A stretch of DNA of 64,000 nt. Origin: Actinokineospora pegani (GTDB taxonomy: Bacteria; Actinomycetota; Actinomycetes; Mycobacteriales; Pseudonocardiaceae). Where the stretch lies: NCBI RefSeq assembly GCF_009745975.1, contig NZ_WHOL01000054.1:16934-80933 (forward strand), written 5' to 3'. The notes under the pieces were generated by a model. That model saw only the letters and a program-made list of their open reading frames with translations, was not told the DNA's origin and made no database searches. Of the stretch, positions 37,507 through 47,027 are shown in pieces; positions within the stretch are counted from its first letter, which is position 1, and each line of letters opens with the position of its first letter. A program made the position numbers and the translations under genes.

Positions 37507-38040
37507 ATGTCAGAGCAGAACCTGGTCGCCATCGGCCGGGTGGCCAAGGCGCACGGCATCCACGGCGAGCTCGCCGTGGAGCCGCGCACCGACGTGCCCG
37601 AGCAGCGCTTCGCGCTCGGCGCCACGATGACCGCCCGGCCGAAGGGCGCGCCCGCGCGCACGCTCACCGTGGCAACCGTCCGGTCGCACACCGGGCGGTT
37701 GCTCGTGCGCTTCGAGGAGGTCCCCGACCGCACCGCCGCCGAGGCGCTGCGCGGGGCCGTGCTGGTGGCCGACACGGCCGACCTGCCGCCGACCGAGTCC
37801 CCCGACGAGTTCTACGACCACGAGCTCGAGGGCCTGGCCGCCGAGCTGGTCGACGGCACCCGCGTCGGCACCGTGCGCGAGATCACCCACGGCTCCGCCA
37901 CCGACCTGCTGGTCCTCGACGTGGACGGCCGCGAGGTCCTCGTCCCGTTCGTCAGCGAGATCGTCCCGACGGTGGACGTCGCGGGCGGCCGGATCGTGCT
38001 CGACCCCCCAGAGGGCCTGCTCGACCTGGAATCCCTGTGA
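37507..38040 (+). CDS. rimM: 16S rRNA processing protein RimM
   Basis: A 177-residue ribosome maturation factor for the 30S head. The N-terminal RimM domain starts [20 protein letters not shown]. The C-terminal PRC-barrel contains [18 protein letters not shown] and [30 protein letters not shown]. It starts eight bases after khpA and precedes trmD by ten. All features match the family. Confidence 0.97.
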   Translation: MSEQNLVAIGRVAKAHGIHGELAVEPRTDVPEQRFALGATMTARPKGAPARTLTVATVRSHTGRLLVRFEEVPDRTAAEALRGAVLVADTADLPPTESPDEFYDHELEGLAAELVDGTRVGTVREITHGSATDLLVLDVDGREVLVPFVSEIVPTVDVAGGRIVLDPPEGLLDLESL

Positions 38041-38050
38041 CGGCCGCCCG

Positions 38051-38818
38051 GTGAGGCTCGACGTCGTCACGATCTTCCCCGAGTACCTCGAGCCGCTGCG
38101 CGCCGCGCTGCTGGGCCGGGCGCTCGACCGCGGCCTGATCTCGCTGGCCGTGCACGACCTGCGCCGCTGGACCCGCGACGTGCACAAGGCCGTCGACGAC
38201 TCGCCCTACGGCGGCGGCCCCGGCATGGTCATGAAGCCGCAGATCTGGGGCGAGGCGCTCGACGAGGTCTGCGCGGGCCCGGCCCCCCGGCTGATCGTCC
38301 CCACCCCCGCGGGCCGCCCGTTCACCCAGGCGCTGGCCCAGGAGCTGGCGGGGGAGGAGCGCCTGGTCTTCGCCTGCGGCCGGTACGAGGGCATCGACCA
38401 GCGCGTCATCGATGACGCGGGCGCCCGGATGCGGGTCGACGAGGTCTCCATCGGCGACTACGTGCTCGTCGGCGGCGAGGTCGCGGTCATGGTGATCGTC
38501 GAGGCCGTGGTCCGGCTGCTGCCCGGCGTGCTGGGCAACCCCGCCTCGCACCAGGAGGACTCGTTCTCCGACGGCCTGCTCGAGGGCCCCAGCTACACCC
38601 GCCCCGAGGTCTGGCGCGACCGCCCGGTCCCCGACGTGCTGCGCTCGGGCAACCACGCCGCGATCGCCCGCTGGCGCCGTGACCAGGCGCTGACCCGGAC
38701 CGCCGAGCGCCGCCCGGACCTGTTGTCCGCGCTGCCGGACGGCTCCCTGGACAAGCACGACAAGGCGTTGCTCGCGGGCTTGCCGGGGGGCGATTTCACC
38801 TCCGGCCCACCCGCGTGA
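38051..38818 (+). CDS. trmD: tRNA (guanine-N1-)-methyltransferase TrmD
   Basis: The 255-residue SPOUT methyltransferase makes m1G37 in tRNAs to prevent frameshifting. It begins [16 protein letters not shown]. The trefoil-knot cofactor site includes [22 protein letters not shown] and [13 protein letters not shown]. Later come [26 protein letters not shown] (given in part) and [16 protein letters not shown] start. A 131-bp gap separates it from rplS. Confidence 0.97.
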   Translation: MRLDVVTIFPEYLEPLRAALLGRALDRGLISLAVHDLRRWTRDVHKAVDDSPYGGGPGMVMKPQIWGEALDEVCAGPAPRLIVPTPAGRPFTQALAQELAGEERLVFACGRYEGIDQRVIDDAGARMRVDEVSIGDYVLVGGEVAVMVIVEAVVRLLPGVLGNPASHQEDSFSDGLLEGPSYTRPEVWRDRPVPDVLRSGNHAAIARWRRDQALTRTAERRPDLLSALPDGSLDKHDKALLAGLPGGDFTSGPPA

Positions 38819-38949
38819 CATACTTTCGAGGTTGACGCGTCCGGCAGTGCCCGTGATGCGCGCGCAAGCCCCCTTCCAGGCTGGACTGCTCGGCGTGACG
38901 CCGTCCCCGGCCAGGACGAATTGTTTCCAAGGACGAGGACGGACTTCCG

Positions 38950-39309
38950 ATGAACACCCTGGATGCCCTGGACGCCAAGTCGTTGCGTTCCGACATCCCG
39001 GCCTTTCGACCGGGCGACACGCTGAAGGTCCACGTTCGCGTCATCGAGGGCACCCGTTCCCGTGTCCAGGTCTTCCAGGGTGTGGTCATCCGCCGCCAGG
39101 GCGGTGGCATCCGGGAGACCTTCACCGTGCGCAAGGTGTCGTTCGGCGTCGGCGTGGAGCGCACCTTCCCGGTGCACACCCCGAACATCGCCGAGATCGA
39201 GGTCGCCAAGCGCGGCGACGTGCGCCGGGCCAAGCTCTACTACCTGCGCAAGCTGCGCGGCAAGGCCGCCAAGATCAAGGAGAAGCGTGACCCGCAGCCC
39301 GTGAGCTGA
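38950..39309 (+). CDS. rplS: 50S ribosomal protein L19
   Basis: A 119-residue L19 with [44 protein letters not shown] (in segments), [12 protein letters not shown] and the basic end [21 protein letters not shown]. It follows 131 bp without a gene, in which a possible TTGACG -35 is seen at 38832 but no good -10. It probably has its own promoter. Gene order trmD-rplS-lepB-rnhB is conserved in actinobacteria. Confidence 0.98.
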   Translation: MNTLDALDAKSLRSDIPAFRPGDTLKVHVRVIEGTRSRVQVFQGVVIRRQGGGIRETFTVRKVSFGVGVERTFPVHTPNIAEIEVAKRGDVRRAKLYYLRKLRGKAAKIKEKRDPQPVS

Positions 39310-39345
39310 CACGGGTAGCACACCGGCTCACGTACCCTGACATGC

Positions 39346-41847
39346 GTGGTCGACCGCCCCCCGCACAGCGCGCCCCCGGATGCCCAGGCAGATCGGGAGC
39401 AGCGCCGTCGCGGCGGAGCGGTCGGCCACGAGTCGTTTCCGGCCGAGAACGGTCGTCCGACCAGCGCGAGCGGTAACGGCTCCGGCAACGGGTCGCCCGC
39501 GGGCAACGGGAACGGCGCGGACCACCCCGAGTTCATCCCGGAGGTCCCGGAGCTGCCCGCGCTCGACCCCGTCGAGCCCGAGTTCTGGTTCGGCGCCCCG
39601 CTCGAGGAGGACCCGAGCGCGAGCGCCCCCGAGGTCTGGCCGAGCATCCCCGCCGAGGAGCGCCCGCCTGGCCGCCCCCAGCAGGCCCACGAGCCCTCCG
39701 CCTGGTTCCCCGAGTCGGCCGCCCGCTCCGCCGAGCAGGCCCACCAGCCCGGGGACCAGCCCTCCGAGCGCACCACCCGCCGCGCCCGCCGAGAGGCGGA
39801 GGAAGCCGCCCGGGCCGCGGGCGCGCAGCCCCCGCCGACCACCAGGCGCCGCGCTGACCCGGGCCCCGCCAGCGACGCCCCCCAGCCCGCCACGCAGGTC
39901 TCCCGCCGGGCCGACCCCGCGCAGGCCCAGCCGGGCGCCCAGGCCCCCCGTGGTGCCGCCGAGCAGGACAACGGCCTGGCCGCCTACGTCACCGAGCAGA
40001 TCTCCCGGCGCCCGGAGAGCCAGCCGACCACAGAGGTCCGCCGGTCCGCGGGCGGCGAGGACAACTCGCGCACCCGGGCGCCGCTGCCGCCCGCGTTCTT
40101 CGACGCCTCCTTCAACTCGCAGTTGCGCCCCGACCTGTCCTCCAACCCGGGGATGCTCCCCGTCGAGAAGCCCGAGCCCGGTGCCAAGCCCCGGGCCGAG
40201 GACAAGCCCCAGAACAAGCCCCAGGACAAGCCCAAGGACAAGCCCAAGGACAAGCCCAAGGCCCCGCCGCCCACCTCGGCGGAGGTGACCACCGCCGCCA
40301 CGACCACGGCGGCGGTCACCTCGGCGGGCACCACCTCGGCCATCCCGCCCATCCCGGCCGACGCCGAGTCCCTCGACGACGTCCCGATGTCGCGCCCGCG
40401 CCGGGTCACCCCGCCCGCCGCCCGGATCGACGTCGACCCCACCCGGCACCTCACCCAGCCGATCCCGCGCCGCAAGCGCCCGATCCCGCCGGAGTCCGAC
40501 GCCGAGGCGACCGTCCTGCTGCCCAAGATCCCCGCCGAGCCGACGGCCGCGGAGACCAAGTCCCCCGGGCCCAAGGCCCCCGTACCCAAGGCGGCGGAAC
40601 GCCGGGCCCCGGAGCGCGGAGCGCCCGAATCGCAGCGCAAGGCGCCGCGCCGCCCGGTCACCACCGGCACGCACCGCTCGATCAAGCCCGTGGAGCCCCC
40701 GGCGGAGCAGCCCCCCGCGCGCCACTCCGCCGCCCGGGCCACCGAGCCCCCCGCGCGCCACTCCGCTGAGCGCCGCAGCGCCGAGCGCCCGGCCCAGCCC
40801 GGCACCGCGCTGGAGCCCATCCGCCCCCGCGCGGTCGTCCGCACCACCGCCCCCGCCTCCGCCCCCGCCTCCGCCCCCGCCGAGGAGGACGCGCCGGAGG
40901 TGCGGCCCCGCCGCGCCCGCCGCCGTTCCGCCGACGCGGGCACCGAGCGGGTGGCGCCGGTCCGCGGGCCCAAGAGCCGCGCCGACGGCGAGGACGGCGA
41001 GCGGCCCGGGGGCAAGCGCGGCAAGCACCGCAGGGCGCCGCGCAGGCAGCCGCTGTGGCGCGAGATCCTGGTCCTGGTCGGTGTGGCGCTGCTGCTGACG
41101 TTCCTCATCCAGCAGTTCATCGGCCGCGTCTACTCCATCCCCTCGGGGTCGATGGAGCAGACGCTGCACGGCTGTCCCGGCTGCACCGGCGACCGCGTGT
41201 TCGTGGACAAGATGATCTACGACTTCCGCGACCCCACCCCCGGTGACGTGATCGTGTTCGAGGGCCCCAACACCTGGACCGAGAACGACGTCGAGACCGA
41301 CGAGCCGTCCAACGCCTTCCTCAGCGCGCTGCGCAAGACCGGCTCGTTCATCGGCATCGCCCCGCCGGACGAGAGCGACTTCGTCAAGCGGGTCGTCGCC
41401 GTGGGCGGGCAGACCGTCGAGTGCTGCGACGCCCAGGACCGCGTCCTCGTCGACGGCGAGCCCCTCGACGAGCCCTATGTCTACTGGCAGTTCGGCGGCC
41501 CCGGCGGGCGCCAGACGTTCGATCGCGTTACCGTCCCCGAAGGCACCCTGTGGGTCATGGGGGACAACCGGGCCAACTCCTCGGACTCCCGCTTCCAGGG
41601 CGGCGGCGGCATCCGCGGCGTCGTCCCCCTCGGCAAGGTCATCGGCAAGGTGCGCTACATCGTGCTCCCGCCGTCGCGCTGGCGCGGCGTGGGCGACCAC
41701 AACCCGCAGGCGGGGCAGCAGTTGTCTGCGGCGGGGTGGCAGGTGCAACTCCCGCTCGGGATCGGCTTCGCGGCCGCGTGGCCGGTGCTGATGCTGACCC
41801 GACGGGCCAAGGACGCCCTGCTCCCCCTCGTACCGAGGAAAGGCTGA
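39346..41847 (+). CDS. lepB: Signal peptidase I with a giant disordered N-terminal extension
   Basis: An 833-residue protein. Only the last 260 residues are signal peptidase I: membrane helix about 574-592, catalytic Ser602 in IPSGSMEQTLHG, the catalytic Lys in [11 protein letters not shown], and MGDNRANSSDSR. A GCPGC pair and a CC pair (VECCDAQD) could form disulfides outside. The first 570 residues are low-complexity, Pro/Ala/Arg/Glu-rich and predicted cytosolic, including five DKPK-type repeats. It removes signal peptides from Sec and Tat substrates. GTG 39346 is eight bases after a TACCCT element, so it may be leaderless. Confidence 0.92.
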   Translation: MVDRPPHSAPPDAQADREQRRRGGAVGHESFPAENGRPTSASGNGSGNGSPAGNGNGADHPEFIPEVPELPALDPVEPEFWFGAPLEEDPSASAPEVWPSIPAEERPPGRPQQAHEPSAWFPESAARSAEQAHQPGDQPSERTTRRARREAEEAARAAGAQPPPTTRRRADPGPASDAPQPATQVSRRADPAQAQPGAQAPRGAAEQDNGLAAYVTEQISRRPESQPTTEVRRSAGGEDNSRTRAPLPPAFFDASFNSQLRPDLSSNPGMLPVEKPEPGAKPRAEDKPQNKPQDKPKDKPKDKPKAPPPTSAEVTTAATTTAAVTSAGTTSAIPPIPADAESLDDVPMSRPRRVTPPAARIDVDPTRHLTQPIPRRKRPIPPESDAEATVLLPKIPAEPTAAETKSPGPKAPVPKAAERRAPERGAPESQRKAPRRPVTTGTHRSIKPVEPPAEQPPARHSAARATEPPARHSAERRSAERPAQPGTALEPIRPRAVVRTTAPASAPASAPAEEDAPEVRPRRARRRSADAGTERVAPVRGPKSRADGEDGERPGGKRGKHRRAPRRQPLWREILVLVGVALLLTFLIQQFIGRVYSIPSGSMEQTLHGCPGCTGDRVFVDKMIYDFRDPTPGDVIVFEGPNTWTENDVETDEPSNAFLSALRKTGSFIGIAPPDESDFVKRVVAVGGQTVECCDAQDRVLVDGEPLDEPYVYWQFGGPGGRQTFDRVTVPEGTLWVMGDNRANSSDSRFQGGGGIRGVVPLGKVIGKVRYIVLPPSRWRGVGDHNPQAGQQLSAAGWQVQLPLGIGFAAAWPVLMLTRRAKDALLPLVPRKG
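40201..40260 (+). repeat. Five tandem 12-bp repeats inside lepB
   Basis: Units of the form GACAAGCCCAAG, encoding DKPQ, NKPQ, DKPK, DKPK and DKPK, repeat exactly in register for 60 bp in the disordered region of the first signal peptidase. Repeat copy number may vary between strains. Confidence 0.9.
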
Positions 41848-41851
41848 ACAG

Positions 41852-42745
41852 TTGTCCGACGACAACGGCGCCGCGCCGGGGGATGGACGCGGCACCGAGG
41901 ACATCGACGCTCCCACCGAGGGGCGCACGTCCGGCAAGACGAAGAAGAAGCGACCCTTTTGGGTGGAGTTGCCCATCCTGCTCGCGCTGGCGCTGGTCCT
42001 CACGATCATCATCCAGTCGTTCATCGCCCGGGTGTTCGTGATCCCGTCGGAGTCGATGGAGAAGACCCTGCACGGCTGTCCGGGCTGCGTGGGCGACCGG
42101 GTGCTCGTCGACCGGGTCGTCTACTACTTCCGCGACCCGCGGCCCGGCGACGTCATAGTGTTCGAGCGGCCCGGCACCTGGGACCAGACCGGTCTCTCCG
42201 ACGCCAACGCCAACCCGGTGCTGGGCTGGTTCCAGGACCTCGGCGCGCAGTTCGGCCTGGGCACCCCGAGCGAGGAGGACGTGGTCAAGCGCGTCATCGC
42301 CACCGAGGGCCAGACCATCGAGTGCTGCGACGCCCAGGACCGGGTGACCGTCGACGGCGAACCGCTGGACGAGCCCTACCGCAACCACATCTTCCCCGGT
42401 GACAAGCAGGAGCCGTTCGCGCCGATCACCGTCCCGGCGGGCAAGTTGTTCGTCATGGGCGACAACCGCAACAACTCCCGCGACTCGCGCACCCAGGGCG
42501 GCGGCGGCGAGAACGGCTTCGTCCCCGTCGACGACGTCATCGGCAAGGCACGGTCGATCATCCTGCCGCCCGGCCGCTGGCAGGGCGTCGGCGACCACGA
42601 CCCGCACACCCAGGCGCTGTCGGCGCCCGCGTGGCAGGTGGGCATCCCGGCCGGGGTCGGCCTGGCGGCGGCGTGGCCGACGCTGTGGGCCGGGCGCAGG
42701 CTCAAGGGGCTGCTGGTGCGCGACCGGGCCGCGGGGCCTCGGTAG
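41852..42745 (+). CDS. lepB: Signal peptidase I, second tandem copy
   Basis: The 297-residue enzyme has a short charged N-terminus (about 45 residues), one membrane helix, catalytic Ser in IPSESMEKTLHG, Lys in DVVKRVIATEG, and [12 protein letters not shown]. The GCPGC and IECCDAQD cysteines are conserved with its neighbours. TTG start at 41852, four bases after the first lepB stop, with GAGGAAAGG upstream. Both catalytic residues are intact, so it should be active. Confidence 0.95.
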   Translation: MSDDNGAAPGDGRGTEDIDAPTEGRTSGKTKKKRPFWVELPILLALALVLTIIIQSFIARVFVIPSESMEKTLHGCPGCVGDRVLVDRVVYYFRDPRPGDVIVFERPGTWDQTGLSDANANPVLGWFQDLGAQFGLGTPSEEDVVKRVIATEGQTIECCDAQDRVTVDGEPLDEPYRNHIFPGDKQEPFAPITVPAGKLFVMGDNRNNSRDSRTQGGGGENGFVPVDDVIGKARSIILPPGRWQGVGDHDPHTQALSAPAWQVGIPAGVGLAAAWPTLWAGRRLKGLLVRDRAAGPR

Positions 42746-42754
42746 GCTGCCCCG

Positions 42755-43570
42755 GTGCCCGACGGTGCTGACCCCGAGGACGAGCCCACGGGGAGGAAGA
42801 AGCTCCCCCTCTGGGTCGAGTTGCCGATCCTGCTGGCCGTCGCGCTGGTCATCAGCTTCCTGGTGCAGTCGTTCGTGGCCAGGGTGTACGTGATCCCGTC
42901 GGAGTCGATGGAGGCCACGCTGCACGGCTGCCCCGGCTGCACGGGCGACCGCGTGGTCGTCGACCGGGTCGTCTACGCCTTCGGCGACCCGGAGCCGGGC
43001 GAGGTCGTCGTGTTCGCCCGGCCCGCGACCTGGAACCACTCGGAGCACTCCGCCGACCGCTCGGAGAACACCGTGGTCCGCTGGCTGCAGGACGTCGGGT
43101 CGGTGTTCGGCCTGGCCACCTCGACCGAGGACGACGTGGTCAAGCGCGTGGTCGCCGTCGGCGGGCAGACCGTGCGCTGCTGCGACGGGCAGAACCGGGT
43201 GGTCGTCGACGACCGGCCGCTCGACGAGCCCTACCTGCACTGGGAGGGCATCCCCCGCCAGGAGGAGTTCCCCGTGGTGTCGGTGCCGCAGGGCATGCTG
43301 TTCGTGATGGGTGACAACCGGAACAACTCAGGGGACTCCCGCACCCAGGGCGGGGGCGGCGCCAACGGCTTGGTACCGGTCGACGACGTCATCGGCAAGG
43401 CGCGCGCGGTCATCCTGCCGCCGTCGCGCTGGCGGGGCGTCGGCGACCACGACCCGCAGGCGCTGTCGGCGCCCGCCTGGCAGCAGGGCATCCCGCTCGG
43501 CGTCGGGCTCGCCGCGGCGTGGCCCGCGCTGTGGCTGGGGCGGCGGCTGCGCGAGGTGGTGGCCAGGTGA
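42755..43570 (+). CDS. lepB: Signal peptidase I, third tandem copy
   Basis: A 271-residue paralogue with the shortest N-terminus (about 18 residues before the membrane helix). Catalytic Ser lies in [12 protein letters not shown], Lys in [11 protein letters not shown], and [12 protein letters not shown] is present. GCPGC is kept, while the second cysteine pair is VRCCDGQN. It starts nine bases after the second copy, and its stop overlaps the rnhB GTG, so all four genes look cotranscribed. Confidence 0.95.
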   Translation: MPDGADPEDEPTGRKKLPLWVELPILLAVALVISFLVQSFVARVYVIPSESMEATLHGCPGCTGDRVVVDRVVYAFGDPEPGEVVVFARPATWNHSEHSADRSENTVVRWLQDVGSVFGLATSTEDDVVKRVVAVGGQTVRCCDGQNRVVVDDRPLDEPYLHWEGIPRQEEFPVVSVPQGMLFVMGDNRNNSGDSRTQGGGGANGLVPVDDVIGKARAVILPPSRWRGVGDHDPQALSAPAWQQGIPLGVGLAAAWPALWLGRRLREVVAR

Positions 43571-44352
43571 ACGCCGAGGTGATCCGCCCGCCGCGCGCCG
43601 TGCTGCGCCGCGACACCGGGAACTGGGGCCTGCAGGGCGCGCTGCACCGGCGCGGCCTCGGCCCCGTCGCGGGCGTGGACGAGGCGGGCCGGGGCGCGTG
43701 CGCCGGGCCACTGGTCATCGCCTCCTGCGTGCTGCGCCCCGGCGACGCGGCCCGCCTCGACGGCCTCACCGACTCCAAGCTGATGACCGCCACCGCCCGC
43801 GACCGGATGTTCGACCTGGTCAAGGCCCGCGCGCTGGACTACGCCGTCGTCGTCGTGCCCACCGCCGAGGTCGACCTCAAGGGCGTGCACGTGTCCAACA
43901 TCGAGGGCATGCGCCGCGCCGTGGCCCGGCTGGGCACCCACCCCGGCTACGTCCTCACCGACGGCTTCCGGGTGCCGGGCCTGACCGCCCCGAGCATGCC
44001 GGTGATCAAGGGCGACCAGGCCGCGGCGTGCGTGGCGGCGGCGTCGGTGCTGGCCAAGGTCACCCGGGACCGGATCATGGCCCGCCTGCACGAGGACCTG
44101 CCCGAGTACCGGTTCGACGTGCACAAGGGCTACTGCACGGGCCTGCACACCAGGGCGTTGACCGAGCACGGCCCCAGCCACGAGCACCGCTGGTCGTTCG
44201 CCAACGTCGCCGCTTCGGGCGTCGCGCACGGCAAGCGCGCGCCACACCGGGTGGCGCTGAGCGTCGCGGCGGCCGCCGTGGTCCAGAATGGGGTCTCCCC
44301 GCCGGTCGACGGGGATCGGACGCCACGACCAGGAGGGGCGCGCAACGGATGA
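43567..44352 (+). CDS. rnhB: Ribonuclease HII
   Basis: The 261-residue enzyme removes ribonucleotides from DNA:RNA hybrids. Its acidic catalytic residues are in [22 protein letters not shown] and [33 protein letters not shown] marks the C-terminal part (given in segments). A short variable tail of about 35 residues follows. GTG 43567 overlaps the lepB stop (GTGA), and the final TGA overlaps the next ATG. Confidence 0.97.
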   Translation: MNAEVIRPPRAVLRRDTGNWGLQGALHRRGLGPVAGVDEAGRGACAGPLVIASCVLRPGDAARLDGLTDSKLMTATARDRMFDLVKARALDYAVVVVPTAEVDLKGVHVSNIEGMRRAVARLGTHPGYVLTDGFRVPGLTAPSMPVIKGDQAAACVAAASVLAKVTRDRIMARLHEDLPEYRFDVHKGYCTGLHTRALTEHGPSHEHRWSFANVAASGVAHGKRAPHRVALSVAAAAVVQNGVSPPVDGDRTPRPGGARNG

Positions 44353-44675
44353 GCGCGGAGGATCTCGAGAAGTACGAGACCGAGATGGAGCTGCAGCTCT
44401 ACCGGGAGTACCGCGACATAGTGGGCCAGTTCGCCTACGTCGTGGAGACAGAGCGCAGGTTCTACCTGGCCAACGGGGTGGACGTCCAGGTCCGAGACGC
44501 CGACGGCGAGGTCTATTTCGAGGTCCGCATGTCCGACGCCTGGGTCTGGGACATGTACCGCCCCGCCCGCTTCGTCAAGAACGTCCGGGTGATCACCTTC
44601 AAGGACGTCAACGTCGAGGAACTGGACAAGCCGGACCTGCGACTCCCGGAGAACGGTCCCTTCGGCGGCCAGTGA
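44349..44675 (+). CDS. DUF2469 family protein
   Basis: A 108-residue conserved actinobacterial protein starting [20 protein letters not shown]. It is rich in acidic and aromatic residues, with [15 protein letters not shown] and [19 protein letters not shown]. The family is nearly always directly after rnhB (Rv2901c type), but its function is unknown to me. ATG overlaps the rnhB stop (ATGA). A perfect hairpin 25 bp after its stop should end the lepB-rnhB transcript. Confidence 0.92.
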   Translation: MSAEDLEKYETEMELQLYREYRDIVGQFAYVVETERRFYLANGVDVQVRDADGEVYFEVRMSDAWVWDMYRPARFVKNVRVITFKDVNVEELDKPDLRLPENGPFGGQ

Positions 44676-44700
44676 CCCGGTCGCCCTGAAGCTCTTCCCC

Positions 44701-44730
44701 GGATGCCCCGATCTCGCGATCGGGGCATCC
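44701..44730 (+). terminator. Perfect 13-bp hairpin terminator after the rnhB operon
   Basis: GGATGCCCCGATC and GATCGGGGCATCC pair perfectly around a TCGC loop, 25 bp after the DUF2469 stop. No U-tract follows, as usual for high-GC terminators. Confidence 0.85.
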
Positions 44731-44828
44731 GGCGTTCCACCCCCGTGAAACCCGCGTTTTCAACCCCACGTCACGCACGGCCCCCCGCCCAGCACACCAC
44801 GAACCCCTGACAGGCAGCGGCCGCTGAC

Positions 44829-44864
44829 CTGGGCTCATCCACATCACCCGGTCGTGATGCCCAG
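44829..44864. other. Bulged dyad in the yraN upstream region
   Basis: CATCAC-n6-GTGATG (44842-44859) nested within CTGGGC/GCCCAG arms. It lies about 75-110 bp before yraN in a 262-bp region that otherwise holds only the terminator above. It could be an operator or an RNA hairpin. Confidence 0.35.
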
Positions 44865-44937
44865 ATCCGGAGCGGCTCTGGTCCGCCCCCGCCTGCCCCG
44901 GCACCGTCGAGAGCGACACCCCTCGACAGGAGCCGAC

Positions 44938-45309
44938 ATGACCGACCAGACCCCCGCCCCGCACCTCGCCGTCGGCAGGCGCGGCGAGGACATCGCCGCC
45001 CGCTACCTCGCCGCCACCGGCCTCGTCGTGCTCGCCAGGAACTGGCGGTGCGAGCTCGGCGAGCTCGACGTCGTCTGCGCCGACGGCGTCGGGGTGGTCG
45101 TGTGCGAGGTCAAGACCCGGTCCGGGACCGGGTACGGCGCCCCTGCCGAAGCCGTCGACGACGCGAAGGCCAGGCGGATCAGGGCGCTGGGCGTCCGGTG
45201 GTTGCGGGAGAACGACATCCCCCACTGCCCGGTCCGCCACGACATCGTCTCCGTGCTGCTCCGCCCCGGCGCGCCCGCCGAGGTCGCGCACCTGCGGGGT
45301 GCGTTCTGA
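44938..45309 (+). CDS. yraN: YraN/UPF0102 family nuclease-like protein
   Basis: A 123-residue member of the UPF0102 family with the restriction-endonuclease-like core LGRRGEDIAARYL-type start (here VGRRGEDIAARYLAATG), ELGELDVVCADG and VCEVKTRSGTGYG, which provide the acidic and Lys residues of a PD-(D/E)xK site. The role is unsettled; it is often next to comM and dprA, suggesting DNA processing. ATG 44938 follows ACAGGAG. Its TGA shares a base with the comM ATG. Confidence 0.93.
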   Translation: MTDQTPAPHLAVGRRGEDIAARYLAATGLVVLARNWRCELGELDVVCADGVGVVVCEVKTRSGTGYGAPAEAVDDAKARRIRALGVRWLRENDIPHCPVRHDIVSVLLRPGAPAEVAHLRGAF

Positions 45310-46832
45310 TGGTCCTCGCCAAGGTCTGGTCGGTGGCCCTGCGCGGCGTCGACGGCGTCACCGTCGAGGTGGAGGCCGACATCGGCGGCGGCAAGCCGGG
45401 CACGCACATCGTCGGCCTGCCCGACGCCGCGCTCAGCGAGGCCAAGGACCGGGTGCGCGCGGCCGTCCGCAACAGCGGGCTGCGCTGGCCCGAGCAGTTG
45501 GTCACCCTCGCGCTGTCCCCGGCCGACCTGCACAAGTCCGGCTCCGCCTACGACCTCGCCCTGGCCGTCGCCGTCCTGATCGCCGACGGGAAGGTGCCCG
45601 CCGAGCCGTTCGCGGGCACCGCGCTGGTCGGCGAGCTCGCCCTCGACGGGCGCCTGCGCGCCGTGCGCGGCGTGCTGCCCCGGCTGCTCGCCGCCCGCCG
45701 CGCGGGCCACACCCTGGCCATCGTGCCGGTCCCGGTCCTGGCCGAGGCGGCCCTGGTCCCGGACCTGGCCGTCCTCGGCGCCCGCCACCTCGCCGACGTC
45801 GTCGCCTGGGCCACCGACCGCCCCGACGCCCTGTCCGCCCCGTCCGCCGCCGCGACCGGCCCCGCCGACCCGTCCCCGGACCTCAGCGACGTCGTGGGCC
45901 AGCCCGAGGCCCGCTGGGCCCTGGAGGTCGCCGCCGCTGGCGGGCACCACATGCTGCTCTCCGGCCCGCCGGGCACCGGCAAGACGATGCTCGCCCGCCG
46001 CCTGCCCGGCCTGCTCCCGCCGCTGCCCCGCGAACGGGCGCTCGAGATCACCGCCATCCACTCCGCGGCGGGCGACCTCCCCGCCGACCAGCCCCTGATC
46101 ACCGTCCCGCCCTTCATCGCCCCCCACCACAGCGCGAGCATCGCCGCTCTCGTCGGTGGCGGCGCCGGTCTCGCGAAACCGGGCGCGATCAGCAAGGCGC
46201 ACAACGGCGTCCTGTTCCTGGACGAGGCAGCCGAGTTCCCCGCCAGCCGCCTCGAGGCCCTGCGCACCGCGCTGGAGGAAGGCGAGATCCGCCTCGCCCG
46301 CCGCGACGGGGTGGTGCGGTACCCGGCCGCCTTCCAACTCGTCCTCGCCACCAACACCTGCCCCTGCGCCCCACCCAAGGAGTCCGACTGCACCTGCACC
46401 CCGGCAGCCCGCCGCCGCTATCTCTCCCGCCTGTCCGGCCCCCTCCTCGACCGCGTCGACATCCGCGTCCACATGCGGCCGAGCACCGCCCTGTCCCGCG
46501 CCCCGGACCAGGAGGCCCCCGAACCCACCGCCGCGGTCCGCGCCCGGGTCGCCGAGGCCCGCGACCGCGCCCGCCACCGCTGGTCGACCCACGGCTGGCG
46601 CACCAACGCCGAGGTCCCGGGCCCAGCGCTGCGCCAAGACCACCCCATCCCCCGCGAGGCCACCACGGTCTTGGACACCAGCCTCACCAGAGGCCTCCTC
46701 ACCGCCCGGGGCGCCGACCGCTGCCTGCGCCTCGCCTGGACCCTCGCCGACCTGGGCAAGACCGCCCCGCCCACCCGGGACCACATCGCCACCGCCCTCC
46801 ACTTCCGCGGCCGCCACCTCCCCACCGCATAA
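45309..46832 (+). CDS. comM: ComM/YifB AAA+ ATPase (Mg-chelatase-like)
   Basis: The 507-residue protein has an N-terminal Lon-protease-like fold domain (GGGKPGTHIVGLPDAAL, LALSPADLHKSGSAYDLALA in part). A central AAA+ domain carries Walker A GPPGTGKTMLARRLPG, Walker B VLFLDEAAEF and a Cys-rich CPCAPPKESDCTC. The C-terminal Mg-chelatase-type domain ends TARGADRCLRLAWTLADL. ComM is a helicase promoting branch migration in natural transformation in Vibrio. yraN-comM-dprA is a conserved set. Confidence 0.95.
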   Translation: MVLAKVWSVALRGVDGVTVEVEADIGGGKPGTHIVGLPDAALSEAKDRVRAAVRNSGLRWPEQLVTLALSPADLHKSGSAYDLALAVAVLIADGKVPAEPFAGTALVGELALDGRLRAVRGVLPRLLAARRAGHTLAIVPVPVLAEAALVPDLAVLGARHLADVVAWATDRPDALSAPSAAATGPADPSPDLSDVVGQPEARWALEVAAAGGHHMLLSGPPGTGKTMLARRLPGLLPPLPRERALEITAIHSAAGDLPADQPLITVPPFIAPHHSASIAALVGGGAGLAKPGAISKAHNGVLFLDEAAEFPASRLEALRTALEEGEIRLARRDGVVRYPAAFQLVLATNTCPCAPPKESDCTCTPAARRRYLSRLSGPLLDRVDIRVHMRPSTALSRAPDQEAPEPTAAVRARVAEARDRARHRWSTHGWRTNAEVPGPALRQDHPIPREATTVLDTSLTRGLLTARGADRCLRLAWTLADLGKTAPPTRDHIATALHFRGRHLPTA

Positions 46833-46841
46833 GGAGAACCC

Positions 46842-47027
46842 ATGCGCACCACCGCCCCCACAACCCCGGGCGCCACCAGCCCTCCGGCTCCCCGGTCCAC
46901 GCCCGGCACACCCTCCAACCAGGAAAGCGCGGCCCGTCGAGCCCAGGCCCGCCTCCTACCCCGCCCGCTCCCACTCCCCGCCACGGTCCGCCGCCGCGGC
47001 GCCCACCCGGCGGTGCGCCGTGGATGA
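46842..47027 (+). CDS. Small ORF between comM and dprA
   Basis: A 61-residue frame with a strong AAGGAG site six bases before its ATG, ten bases after the comM stop. It ends eight bases inside dprA in another frame. The product is Pro/Thr/Arg-rich (PTTPGATSPPAPRS near its start, basic end) with no known domain. The good ribosome-binding site and the overlap suggest a translated leader that feeds ribosomes to dprA, whose own start lacks a clear site. It could be non-functional as a protein. Confidence 0.45.
   Translation: MRTTAPTTPGATSPPAPRSTPGTPSNQESAARRAQARLLPRPLPLPATVRRRGAHPAVRRG

Noticed and set aside
38819..38949. Ribosomal-protein L19 leader RNA before rplS
   Set aside because: The 131-bp region is long enough, but I could not recognise a conserved L19 leader fold; only a possible TTGACG was seen.
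39328..42024. A long minus-strand frame opposite the first lepB
   Set aside because: The product is Gly/Arg/Leu/Val-rich and repetitive because lepB itself is repetitive there; no promoter or ribosome-binding site.
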